Source: Absidia repens
Taxonomy: Eukaryota > Mucoromycota > Mucoromycetes > Mucorales > Cunninghamellaceae
Assembly: GCA_002105175.1 (NCBI GenBank)
Contig: MCGE01000030.1
Span: 124,001 to 188,000 of the forward strand
DNA length: 64,000 nucleotides
Reading direction: 5' to 3'
Positions 37,093-48,347 of the stretch are shown here, in pieces. Within the stretch, counting starts at the first letter, position 1; every line of letters begins with the position of its first letter. Both the position numbers and the translations under genes were made by a program. The notes under the pieces were generated by a model. It made no database searches. It was not told where the DNA came from and worked only from the letters and a program-made list of their open reading frames with translations.

Positions 37093-37906
37093 ATGACATC
37101 TCCGCCTTATCATGAAGGCGACGCTCTCGCCGTCAGTGCTCAAGACGAATATTATCACAATGCGCGCGAACGTAGTATTGAAGACAACATGCTTGAAGAA
37201 TACTCTGAAAAACCACCCCCACCACCAAAAAAGAAGTTTTACAAGAACAAGAAATACTGGATTATTTGTTCTATAATCTCTGCTATTGTCATTATTGTCG
37301 TGGTGTGTTTGATTGTGTTTGTCTTCTTTCCTATGATTGCTCAATCTCTTATGAACCAAGCTGGTATTGATGTCAACGGTGCTGATATTACCTTTTCTCC
37401 ACCTCAACAAGCCGGCCAACCTACCAAACGAGATTACGATATTCAAAAAACGTTCTATATGAACATGAAGAGTAGTCTCAAGAACACCGGTCCTTTCAGT
37501 GCAAGTATAGTTTTCCACAACCCCATTTTGGTCTATTACAACAATACTCTACTTGGAAATGTCACTCTGCCAAAAACAAGCATCGGTGGAGGACATGGTG
37601 ATTTGGATGCCGACACTCCTTTCTTGATTGAAAATACCGACTTTTTTGCTTCTTTTTCCAAAGATATGATGGCTCTGGATTCATTTGACTGGACTCTTAA
37701 AGGTAGCTGTGATATCACTGCCTTATCAAGGTAATAAATAAAAATAAAATATGCATTAAATATTATGTAATCTAACATTTTCTCACTTAATCGTAGAACT
37801 GCTACTGTCAACTTGGACAAGACTGTGTCAATTCCAGGTACGTCTGCTAAAAAAATGATACAATTGATTCTCCGCGTTTCATATACTTATTCTTTTCTCT
37901 CTCTCT

Positions 37907-37943
<37 letters not shown>

Positions 37944-40900
37944 GTTTCCTCCCTCATTATTATACCGTCATGTCAAATCATATGCTTACGTTGTTACCTT
38001 ATATCTTACCATAAAGGTATGGGTGGATTCAAAGATGTCAAGATCAATTCATTCGAACTTCCTGCAAACGATCCCAATGGTGGTATTCTTGTCAACCTCG
38101 GCACTGTCATCAATAGTCCTTCTCCTGTTGGTGTCCAACTAGGTACCATTCAATTGAACATTGGCTATCAGGGCGTCAATCTTGGTATGGTGTCTGCTGA
38201 AAATGTGACTCTGAAAAAGGGAGAAAATCTCATCCCTCTCAAGGGTTCCATCAAGCCTTTGTCCAATCCTGCTGATCTTGAAAAGGTTGGTGTCATGTTC
38301 TCAACCTATGTTAGTGGTGGTACTGCTCAAACCTCTGCTGTTGGTGTCTCCGCTGCTCCTGATGGACACAATACTATCAACTGGTTGACTGAAGGTTTCA
38401 AGTCGGTGCAAATGAACGTCGGTCTTTCAAATGCAGGTGGTCCTTTGAAGATTATCAACGCTGTTAGCATGGGTTACCTCGATCTCAAGTTTGATGCCAA
38501 CAATCCTTACGCACCTACTGTCTCTGCTCCCAACGTGGTGGCCGATTTCAGTATTCCTTTTGGATTCTCTCTCAACATTACTGAAGTTACGCAAAATATC
38601 ACCATGAATACCAACTCTACTGGAAACTTCTCTGAATTGGTGGTCCCTTGGGTTCCCTCAAAAAGCGATCAAGCCGCTGGAAAGCTTCAATTCCCTATCA
38701 ATCAAGGTGCTCTTGCTGCTCTTCCTGGAAAGAACGATGCCTTCAACTCTTACACATACGACTTGACCTCAAGTGACTTATATACCTTTGGCGTTTCTGG
38801 TATTGCTACAACAAAGACCCAAACTCCTATTGGCGACATCACTCTTGGCGGTATCACCTTCTCTGTACCTACTGCACTTCATGGCCTTCAATTTTTGAAC
38901 AGCACTCCTACCGTGATCAACAGTGTGGATATGACTGGTGGTACTCAAGACGCTCTTCAACTCGACATTGGTGTGACCATGGGCAATCCTTCCGATTTCA
39001 GCATGTCAGTTGGTGACGTGACTTTTGCGATGTTCGCTGACAACAAGCAGGTTGGCACTGTGGCATTGAACAACTTGACTCTCAACCGTGGCGAAACAAC
39101 TGTAGTGGCAAAGGCAAGCTTTGATCCCAAGTCGTCCGATGAAGGTCAAAAGATGCTCTCTTCCTTTGTTATGGGTCAAAATTCGTCTGCTGCTATTGGT
39201 GGGTTTGATGGCTCTACTGCTATTGCTTCTTTGGCCAAGGCCCTTAGTGCTATCAAAATTGGTACAACTCTTCCTGGTCTCAAGTCTCCTTTGATTCAAA
39301 ATGGTGCCCTGACTGTGCTACCTGATACCATTCAAACAAGCATTGTCAATGTTGCAGTGTCCATTGCCAACCCATTCACTGCTGGTATGGCTATCACCAA
39401 GGTGAAATCTGCAGCTACTTACAAGGGAATGCCAGTGGGAAACATTGATCAAGACATTAGCGGAAATCCTTTTGTTATCGGTGGACATGCGACTGGTGTA
39501 TCGCCGAAGTTAGATATGACTCTCAACACAGAACCTTCAGCGGTGGCCCTTTTGATGCGTTCTCTGGCTGTTGATGCTAAATTGGACACGAAGGCTTTGG
39601 ATGGTTTGCTTGGCATGGGTGGATTCCATATTACTGGGCAAGAAGATGTCTCTCCCTCTGCTTCTCTGTTTGATGGATTCAACATTTCAAGCTACGTCAT
39701 TGATGCTATGAAGGCCCTCAAAACGGATCTGGCTTTGGAATCTACTTTGCAAGTTGGTGAATATGAAGATGTCTTATCATTCTCTCAAAATGGTGTGCAA
39801 ATCAATGCTGACGATACGGTCACTCGTCTGATTCCTATTGTCGGTCAACCTATTGTGCAACAAATTGTCAACGGTGCTGAACTTGGCTTTGAAACTCTGG
39901 TTTTGTCTGATCCTACCAACACAAACGCGAAGGTGCAAATGAAAGGTTCCATCACCAAGACTGGTCCTATGGCAGCTACTATCAACTTCCCTACTCCATT
40001 GACTATTAGATGGCAAGGAAAGACTCTTGGTACTGCGACTATGCCCGCTATTCAAGCTATTGCCGACAAAGGTGCCAACTTTGATGTGCCATCCAATTTT
40101 GTGATCACCGACCAATCTGCTATGCAAGAATTTGCCACTTACATGATCAACAAGGAAGACTTCATCTGGGATATTGTATCTAACGATGTGTCTGTCACTG
40201 CTCTTGGGTTTACGTTTACTGGTATCAAGATGGAAAAATTCGTTACTCTGAAGGGAGCCAATGGATTCAAGGGCGCTGTGAAGATCAACGATTTTGACTT
40301 ACCTTCCGATGCCAAAGATGGTATTACTCTTGTGGCCAACACTACTATTGGAAATCCATCTCAAGTCGGCTTCTCAATCAACACGGTGAACTTCAACTCT
40401 TACTACAAGGATGTATTGATTGGACCTCTTTCTGCATCCCCCGGTAATTTTGCCCCTGCTGGTTCTTCTGATATTACTATGAATGGTGTTATGCTCCGTC
40501 AAGATACTCCTCATGGTCGGGCTATGGTTACTGAAGTGTTTGAAAATTATTTGGCTGCCAAAGACTCTGTATTGACAGTCAAGGGTGATTCTGCAAGCGG
40601 CCCAGCTGGCGAAGTTGGATGGTTGACTGGTGCTTTCAAGACACTCGAAATCGAAAATGTGATCCTCCCTGGACCCCCAACCAAACCTGTGCTTATTCCT
40701 TCGATCACCATGGAAAATATGCAACTAGACTTCACCAAGGACCCATATGCTGCTCCTGCAAGCTCAACCGATGTGCGTGCTCAACTCAAGAATCCATTTG
40801 GCTTCCCTCTTGGTGTACTTCAATTAAGTATGGAAGTGGATGCTCAAGCTGAAGGACACAAATTGGCTCATCTTTCTGTTCCTGTTGAACCTGCCACTAC

Positions 40901-42591
40901 TACCAATGGTGTTGTCAAGACTCAATTTGATAGTATTCCTTTCAGTGTCTACAGTGAAGCCCATGGTCTGTTCTCAATCTTCTTGTCGACTCTCACTCAT
41001 GAACCCAATGCTACTTTTGGACTTGTTGGTACCACGAATGCACTTGCGAAAACTAACATTGGCGACCTTCAATTGAATGGAATTGGTTTTGATGTCCAAA
41101 CTCAAATGGCTGGTAAGAATTTTTTTCTTTTTCTTTTTTCCTTTTGCCCTAGTTTGAAGCTGACTTTTTATTTTTTTTATTTTCTACAGGCTTTGCCAAT
41201 TTTGGAGGGAAAACTACTATTGTTTCCCTTAGTGTCACCGGTGGTACCAAGGACTACGCTATTATTAGCACTGTAGTGGAATTCACCAATCCCTCCCAAA
41301 TCACAATTACTGTTGGCGACATCAACTTCTCTGCCAAGGCTCCTGATGGAACTATTGTTGGTCAAGTGTTTATCAAGGGTACTGTTATTAAACCTGGTGT
41401 CAATCGATACAATGCTGAAATGCACCTCGCTGGCCCTACTGCTGTGATCGGTCAAATCTTCAGTGCTTATCTTCAAAATGTTCCCCAAATTCCTCTGACT
41501 ATCGTTGGTACCAAGGAATCCACCACTATCGAACCGCTTCAATCTGCTTTCTCTACGGTTAGTCTCTCCACCTCATTCGCTGGGTTCCAAGCCAATTTGA
41601 TTGCTGGTAAATATAAAATATGTCAACATTTCCAGTTAGATTTACTGATTTTCTTTCTTTAAAAAACAACAACACTTTAGGTGTCAAGGTCAGCGTTACA
41701 TTGGCCGATGTTCTTGCTAAAAAGGCCAAGGTAATGTAATAAAAAACATTGGCAAATGTTTACTTGAACTAATTTCTTTTTATATATTTGTTTATGTTAG
41801 GCAACCGTGACGCTGCAAAATCCTTTGGCTACTGCTTACACTCTCAACGATCTCCAAGCCAAGGTTAGCTTCCCCAAGGATACAGGTTCTATTCAAGTAG
41901 GTCACGTTGACAGTATGTCTGCACCTTGTACTGTACCTCCAGGACAAAGTGTAAATTGCGAACCTTTAGCCGTAAAACTTGATGCCGGGTTAGCTGATTT
42001 ACTAGCACTAATCACAGCAAAGGACAAATCGTAAGTTATTTCTATGTTGTAACAATAATTTCGTACAAGATTATACTAATATTATTGGTTTTAGAATGGA
42101 CATGACACAAACAATCAGCTGCACTGTTGGAGGCCCCGATGGCTATCCAGGTAAGTTTTTTTTTTCATTTTCTTTAAAAGGAACAAATTTCTTGTTAATT
42201 GATTTTTTTTTATATAGCAACTTTTGTATATACTCAGTTGAAGGTGGCCACTGAACTTGATGTCGATCTTGGACTTTTGAATATTCCTCTAGGACCTGGC
42301 CTCAATACATCTGGTAATCCTTTGGAAAGCGCCGGAAATGCCAATGGAAATGCCACCTCTACCAGCACACAATTGCCCACGTCCTCTACCGAATCCTCCT
42401 CCACCGAAAAGCCTACTCCCACTTCCGAAGCAAAGCCAACTGAAACGTCTGAAGACAAGGCTACTGAAACGTCTGAAGCTAGCAAATCATCCGCTACTCC
42501 AGAAGCAACACCTGAATCTGTCAAGGCAGACGAGTCCTCTTCCTCCTCTTCATCGTCAAGCCCTCACGCTATTTTCCCATTCAAGTTCTAA
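37093..42591 (+). CDS. Giant DUF3712 membrane protein, copy A
   Basis: Join 37093-37730, 37797-37837, 38017-41112, 41190-41606, 41681-41730, 41801-42030, 42095-42150, 42218-42591; 1633 residues, phases consistent. The N-terminus is cytosolic and ends PPPPPKKKFYKNKKYW. One membrane span lies at about 56-80, so the topology is type II with some 1550 residues outside. The ectodomain has two modules with a period of about 746 residues. GGFKDVKI near 228 corresponds to NGFKGAVKI near 974, and TGPFSASIVFHNPILVYYNNTLLG to TGPMAATINFPTPLTIRWQGKTLG. These are DUF3712 features, and the fold may be LEA/WHy-like. The C-terminus is Ser/Thr/Glu-rich without an obvious GPI signal. Many NxS/T sites suggest glycosylation. 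Function unknown; a wall- or surface-associated role is inferred from topology. AATAAA at 43112-43117. Confidence 0.9.
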
Positions 42592-43473
42592 ACTGATTGG
42601 TAATTAGGAAAAAGAAAAAAAGCTCAGTATATGTAATATGGTAATATTTTATTGACCGTTCTTTTTCTTCTTAATAGGCGAACTCAAATAAGCACATCCT
42701 TTCTGTTTTATTCTTTCTTTATTTTTTTGGACCCTTCTTTATTATTATTATTTCGTTATATTTGATCCCCTTTCTATCCTTTTTTATTATTTTCCTTTGT
42801 GTACTCTATTTTGTTTTAGTTTAATTTATTCATTCTTTCCTTTTCCCTTTCGCCTGCCTTGTAATTTTTTACTCATCATTTCTTACGATAATGAAATTAG
42901 ATTACAGTAGACACATTTATTCATATTCTTCCTTTCGACTTCCCTTTGTTATATCTTACTTCTTATGTTATAAAAAAGGCACATCTTGTGATACCTTTTC
43001 CCTTCCCTTCTTATTTCTTCGCTTTATTTCTCTTTACATCTAATTTAATTTGATAATTTTTTATTTCATTTTACAACATTTGCTTCCCTCCTTCTTTCGT
43101 TGCTGGATCACAATAAAGACTTTTTATTTTTATTTTATTTAGAATACCTTTCTCTCGCGGTTTATTGTTTGAATGCTGGGAGAAATTGATGATTTGAACA
43201 TACAGGGGATTTACATTGCTCAGCACGGTGTTGTCCAAAGGGAACGGGCGCAAATAAAATCACGCATAATCGTTTAGAAAGGACTTTTATACTTTGTAGT
43301 TATAAATTATTATAATATCATATTTATTTCCACTTTTTTGTTTTGAATAAAAATTATTTTGTTAAGCACCCGTATACTTCTGCATCTGTTTGACTTTGTT
43401 CGATATTGTTGCCTTTGCCTTATTTGTGTTCGTCTATATACACTCTCGACATATAATAGTAGATACCCACGGG

Positions 43474-43528
<55 letters not shown>
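43474..43528. repeat. Poly-A tract (55 bp)
   Basis: Uninterrupted A run downstream of copy A. The counterpart in the second unit is 54 A at 54685-54738. Confidence 0.95.
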
Positions 43529-43530
<2 letters not shown>

Positions 43531-43882
43531 AAATCGCTGTTGTGAATGACATAATTTTATTGATGTGTTTAATCATGCTATAAACAGCAAGGCAAGGACC
43601 TCACGTAGCCTTTTTTTTTGGGTGGAGGTATTTTTTCATTTCAATGAAAATGACAGACCAGCTTCCTTCCTCTCTCTTCCTCTTTTTTCTTCTCAATCCA
43701 CTACATCTCAACTTTTCTCCTCATTCTTACTTATATACTGCTTTGCCGTCAATATACTTTATTGGTAATTTTTTGATTCTGTATATATTTTATTGATTTT
43801 TTTCAAATAAAGGTATTAACGCTATTTTTGGGCGGATTTTTATCAATTAACATTTTACAAAGATCAAGGCCACAAAGATTTT

Positions 43883-43951
43883 TTCAAATCCAGCACATGT
43901 GATTTATATTTTCGCTCATTTTTAATTTTCGTTTCTTTTCTTTTTCCTCGT

Positions 43952-44010
<59 letters not shown>

Positions 44011-46309
44011 CCTTCATCATTCAACTTCTTTGAGGTTATGTTGAATTTGGATTAGTATTAGGACTAGTTTAGAAGGGGGTTCAGATCAGGGATTACAACA
44101 TGCATGGGGAAACCCTTTCATTTTAGATTCAGGATTTAGGACAGCCAGCAGTTGACTTTTTGGTAGTCTTCATTAGCTTGGTTTAGTTTTAGTTTGTCAG
44201 AAGTTTGTATCTATATACGAATAAAATATGTCTATCTTTACATGCTTCAACGAAAAATGTCCCTTAGCCTTTCTCATGTCGTGAAATAGATCCCTTTTTC
44301 ACTACCATCATTCTTTTAGATTAATGTCGATTGTTGTTCCACAATAAAAGATGTTCCTTTATTGTTGCTCATGTCTTTTCTGCCTTGTATGGTATATTAG
44401 GTTTATATTTATAATTGCTCCTTTAGATTAGTGTTGGCTTTCTCCAATATTTTCCCACATACTATCTCCAATAGATTCCTTTTAGTATGGTTTTGATGTG
44501 CGGTGGGATATTTCGTTAAGTAAAATGGGAATTGTTAGTCTATATATATACATATACATATTTCTCAAACATACTACCAATGCTGTACAATGACCCTATG
44601 TCCTTCTAGACCGTATTAAACCACAATCCACTGTCTGAGAGTCATTGAAAGGTCGAACTCTTTGTTTAAGTTTAGTCATCTACCGCTCCACATACCAATC
44701 CCAGCATTCTAAAATTCTCTCCTGGTTTTGTGTATCTTTTATATTAATAACTCATATCGCCATCTCTTGCCTATTGAAAGAAATCCGTTCATATTTATTT
44801 CCCACCTTACCGTCCCCTTCCCGCACCTAAAATGGATGATGTCTAAGGGACCTAAAAATATCAACTAGTAAAAAAAAACCCTTATTTGAAGAACAATAAT
44901 TCACAGCCAACAATCAATGCTTTCCAGGAAAGTATTGTTATTTCGTTGTTTATCGTTATTCAGATTATCGTTAATGCGGGTCCTTACTGTATTTGATCAT
45001 ATTCATCTGAAAAAAAAGAACATTACAGAACTACACTGTACTATAGTGTACAAAGCATTTTGCTTTTGTCACTTCTACCATTGCGCACTTGCATGAGTCA
45101 TATAGAGTAGGAATAGTGAGGGACAGTGTTATTTTCTTCAGCACAAATAATTATCAACTCAAATTCCTGCGAAAATTGATATTTTCCATGACCACCACCG
45201 TGATTACGCCTAATTTGACGCTAATGGACGTGAATTTGGCCTAAATTCAAACATTTCACATTTATAACCAAATGATCTATTTAATGCGTGTCAAGGGAAG
45301 AGTTATTACCGTGTGGCTTTTGACAAAATTGGAACCTCCACCATTTTGCATATCATATAAATAGGACGCACGCTCTAGGTTGATGGATATGAATAGTAGA
45401 GCTCGAAGACGACTATGTTTCATATAAAGTAACTTGGAACTGTCAACCAATCGCTTGATCTGTGGAGGTCGATCAATTCAGTCGTAGGTAAGATAACAAA
45501 TAATGAAAAATGCTCCTTGGAGATGGTTACATGCACAGCAGACCTAGCTCCATTTGTATGATTGGCCAGACAAGAATATGATTATCTCTACGAGGGAAAA
45601 GCAATTATATGAGAGTGAATTAAAAAAACAGTATTTAGCGGTTCAATCATAATACAGCTACACTAGCGACATTGATTATTATACCATTGATCAGATGATG
45701 ATTAATGAAAAGACATATTGTTATTAGATGGGGTTTAATTGTAACAAGGGATTTAATGGGAGGATCTATCGGGGAAAGCATGAAGGAGACTGTTGTAAAA
45801 TTTGAAGAATGTTTAACACAAAGCGAAAAGGACAATTGTAAAATGGGAGCTGATATAATGCACAGAACAACGCAAAAGAAATAATATAAGACTATAGTTT
45901 ATTGAAACATAGCAATGGTCAACACTAATCTAAAAAAATGATGGTAATGAAAAAGGGATCTATTTCACAAGACATGATAAAGGCTAAGGGACATTTTTCG
46001 TTGAAGCATGTAAAGATAGACATATTTTATTCGTATATAGATACAAACTTCTGACAAACTAAAACTAAACCAAGCTAATGAAGACTCCAAAAAGCCAACT
46101 GCTGGTTGTCCTAAATCCTGAATCTAAAATGAAAGGGTTTCCCCATGCATGTTGTAATCCCTTATCTGAAAACCCTTCTAAACTAGTCCTAATACTAATC
46201 CAAATTCAACATAGCCGCAAAGAAGTTGAATGGTGAAGAAAAAACTGAAAGGAAAAACGAGAAGGAGGAAAAAAAAGGAAGGAATAAAAAATTATGTCGG
46301 CGGGATTTG
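43883..46309. mobile_element. Long-inverted-repeat (foldback-like) element, intact copy
   Basis: The two ends mirror each other. The left end begins TTCAAATCCAGC, and the right end finishes with GGCGGGATTTGAA. The blocks ATTCAACTTCTTTG, TTGGATTAGTATTAGGACTAG, ATGCATGGGGAAACCC and CTATATACGAATAAAATATGTC occur on the plus strand near 44018-44232 and on the minus strand near 46030-46230. Identity is high over about 300 bp and continues weakly to some 0.6 kb. The left arm contains a 56 T run (43955-44010). No ORF encodes a transposase, so it is non-autonomous or of unknown type. No target-site duplication could be recognised. Confidence 0.8.
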
Positions 46310-48149
46310 AACCTTTGTGTTAATATGTCAGATTCTAATAAAAGGTTACGAGATAGTGACTCAGCGGGTGGGTCGATGGACTGGTGCTGATGAACACGGG
46401 GTAAGAAAAAGAGTATAAAAAGTGCCTTCAATTGAAATTTTCAACATATCTTCGGCTTCCAAAGTTCATGGACCTGATACTGAAGTTACAGCTGGTAAGT
46501 AACAAAAAGGGCAGGTGAGCATCATGTAAAATAAAAGACTTTGTAGCTCATTGTTGGGTGTTACAGCCCAAAATGCACTTTGAAAATATTATTTTGCTCA
46601 TATTTTACTTTTCTGGGGGGGGGGGTCTTAGAATTGAGACGAAGGACCGATTACAAACTTGTGTACCGGTACACGCATGTCTTGCTCTTCCATATGGCAA
46701 ATATGGATGATAGTATATGTTTATTAGTATAGTGATTTGTAGAGTGGCTAAAAAGTTATAACTTTATTAAAATAAAAAACAATATTCTTTTGCGTTCACA
46801 TTGATTATATTGCCTTATGGGCATATTGTATATGGGGATATGATAAGACATTACTGATTAACAAGGTGTATGTATACTGCTATAAGAAAACATACATGAT
46901 GTTTTTTCAAGTGTCTGGTCAATGCAGGTATAATTCTATGCTGTGAGCTAAAGAAGTCAAGTGTCAGGGACCCAATGGCGGGAGAGGACTTTATAGTTTT
47001 AATGTTGTAATACTATGGCTTCGAAATAGAATAAAGTTTGGTTTCTTTAATTTCCCACTGTACTTATGAATGGAAAAAAAAAGGGTTGTGGTACTGGAAT
47101 CACCTCACCATCTTTATCAAATGGCCCAGATCACGATCAACTGTTAAAAATAAATCATTTGACTGTTAAATCGAAATTGTCACGCAAATCAGGGAGTTTC
47201 TCTACAACAATAACATAAAGGCCTTCCATATTTGTCATCGAAATTAGCAACAATGGAAAAAATTATTTATACCACCGATTTGAAATTGTCAAGTAAAAAA
47301 TCATGTCACTTTATTCAATTGCTTTTATAATGCAATGCTGGATTGTTTGATGGAATATAGTACTGAAAACGAAAATGAAAATGAAAAATTAGATGTAAAT
47401 ATAGCATCACAAAAACAATGGTGTCAGGGCACAACCAATCAAAATTGAACTGTCAGTGTGACCTTATGACTCGTCAATTTCTTTATAATGCAGCGTAATT
47501 TTTTTCTGGGCAGGTAGTACAAACATTTTACCCACCAAGAATACGACATTGACCCAATTTCTCTTCAGGCAATGATTTCAGGAACGTAGCATTTTCACAA
47601 AATATGAATGAACTAATTTCCAGTGGTATTATAAAAATTCAAATGCCAAATTCTCCAAATGCTAATTCATTATCATTACGGAATAGCTGGTATAATAGTA
47701 TCGCGATCGAAATTCATAACACTGAACTGCAGGAATTTAGACAATGATTTCATGCGCAAATTTTATTCGCCGCTCGCCATACTACAAAATAACAGAAAAA
47801 GCGAAACAAAAGGCTATGCCCATATGTGTCAGAATTGAAGACCACTATTAATATATTATTAAGAAAAAAAAAAGTCAAGGCTGTGTTTGAGCACATTGAT
47901 ATCATTCATCAACCAATAAATAAATATGCCCAATAAAAAAGGAACACCGTTGGTTAAAGAAGTGTTCTGAGAGTCATTATTATCATGACAAAATGTGGGT
48001 AATTCACATTCTGTACCCCCGGTACGTCTGGGGAAAAAGTATAATTTTCCACAACAGAAGGATTAGGAAGCTGAAGTTTTCTATAACACAGTGCCTTGAA
48101 CAACCCATTTCCCTCTATAACGATGAGAAAAGCGGAGCTTAAACATTTC
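46310..48149. other. Spacer upstream of DUF3712 copy B
   Basis: Holds no supported gene. Includes a G run of about 10 at 46615-46625 and AT-rich DNA. It is duplicated at 57522-59354. An isolated stretch at about 46441-46494 reads open and ends in a GTAAGT donor, but no partner exon was found. Confidence 0.5.
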
Positions 48150-48156
48150 TATAAAA
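48150..48156 (+). promoter_or_regulatory. TATA box of DUF3712 copy B
   Basis: TATAAAA, 198 bases before the ATG at 48348, inside ATTTCTATAAAATGGG. The same sequence stands before copy C. Confidence 0.55.
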
Positions 48157-48347
48157 TGGGTATCGCGATTTAATTTTAATTTCTTTTTTCTTCCCTCTAT
48201 TTTTCTTTTTCTCTATCTTACCTTTTATTCACATCAATACTGCGATTGTATTTTTAGTGATCTCCTTATTATCTATCATATATCTCCATTCATTCAACAA
48301 CATATCCCATATCGAAAAAAACTCTGCGCCAATACAATCAAAGTGCA

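Noticed and set aside
39006..40724. Several 60-116 codon minus-strand frames inside the DUF3712 exon, repeated in B and C.
   Set aside because: They are shadows of the strongly coding plus strand. Their repetition follows from the gene duplication.
43474..44010. Poly-A then poly-T tracts as the tail of a retroposed LINE/SINE or processed copy.
   Set aside because: No reverse-transcriptase frame, no target duplication, and the T tract lies within the inverted arm. The A tract is unexplained but is simply duplicated with the 11.2 kb unit.
46291..46315. Possible tRNA on the minus strand (GGTTCAAATCCCGCC looks like a T-loop/B box).
   Set aside because: The bases before the loop do not pair with those after it, and no acceptor or anticodon stem can be built. 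The motif recurs, without the leading GG, as the terminus of the inverted-repeat family.
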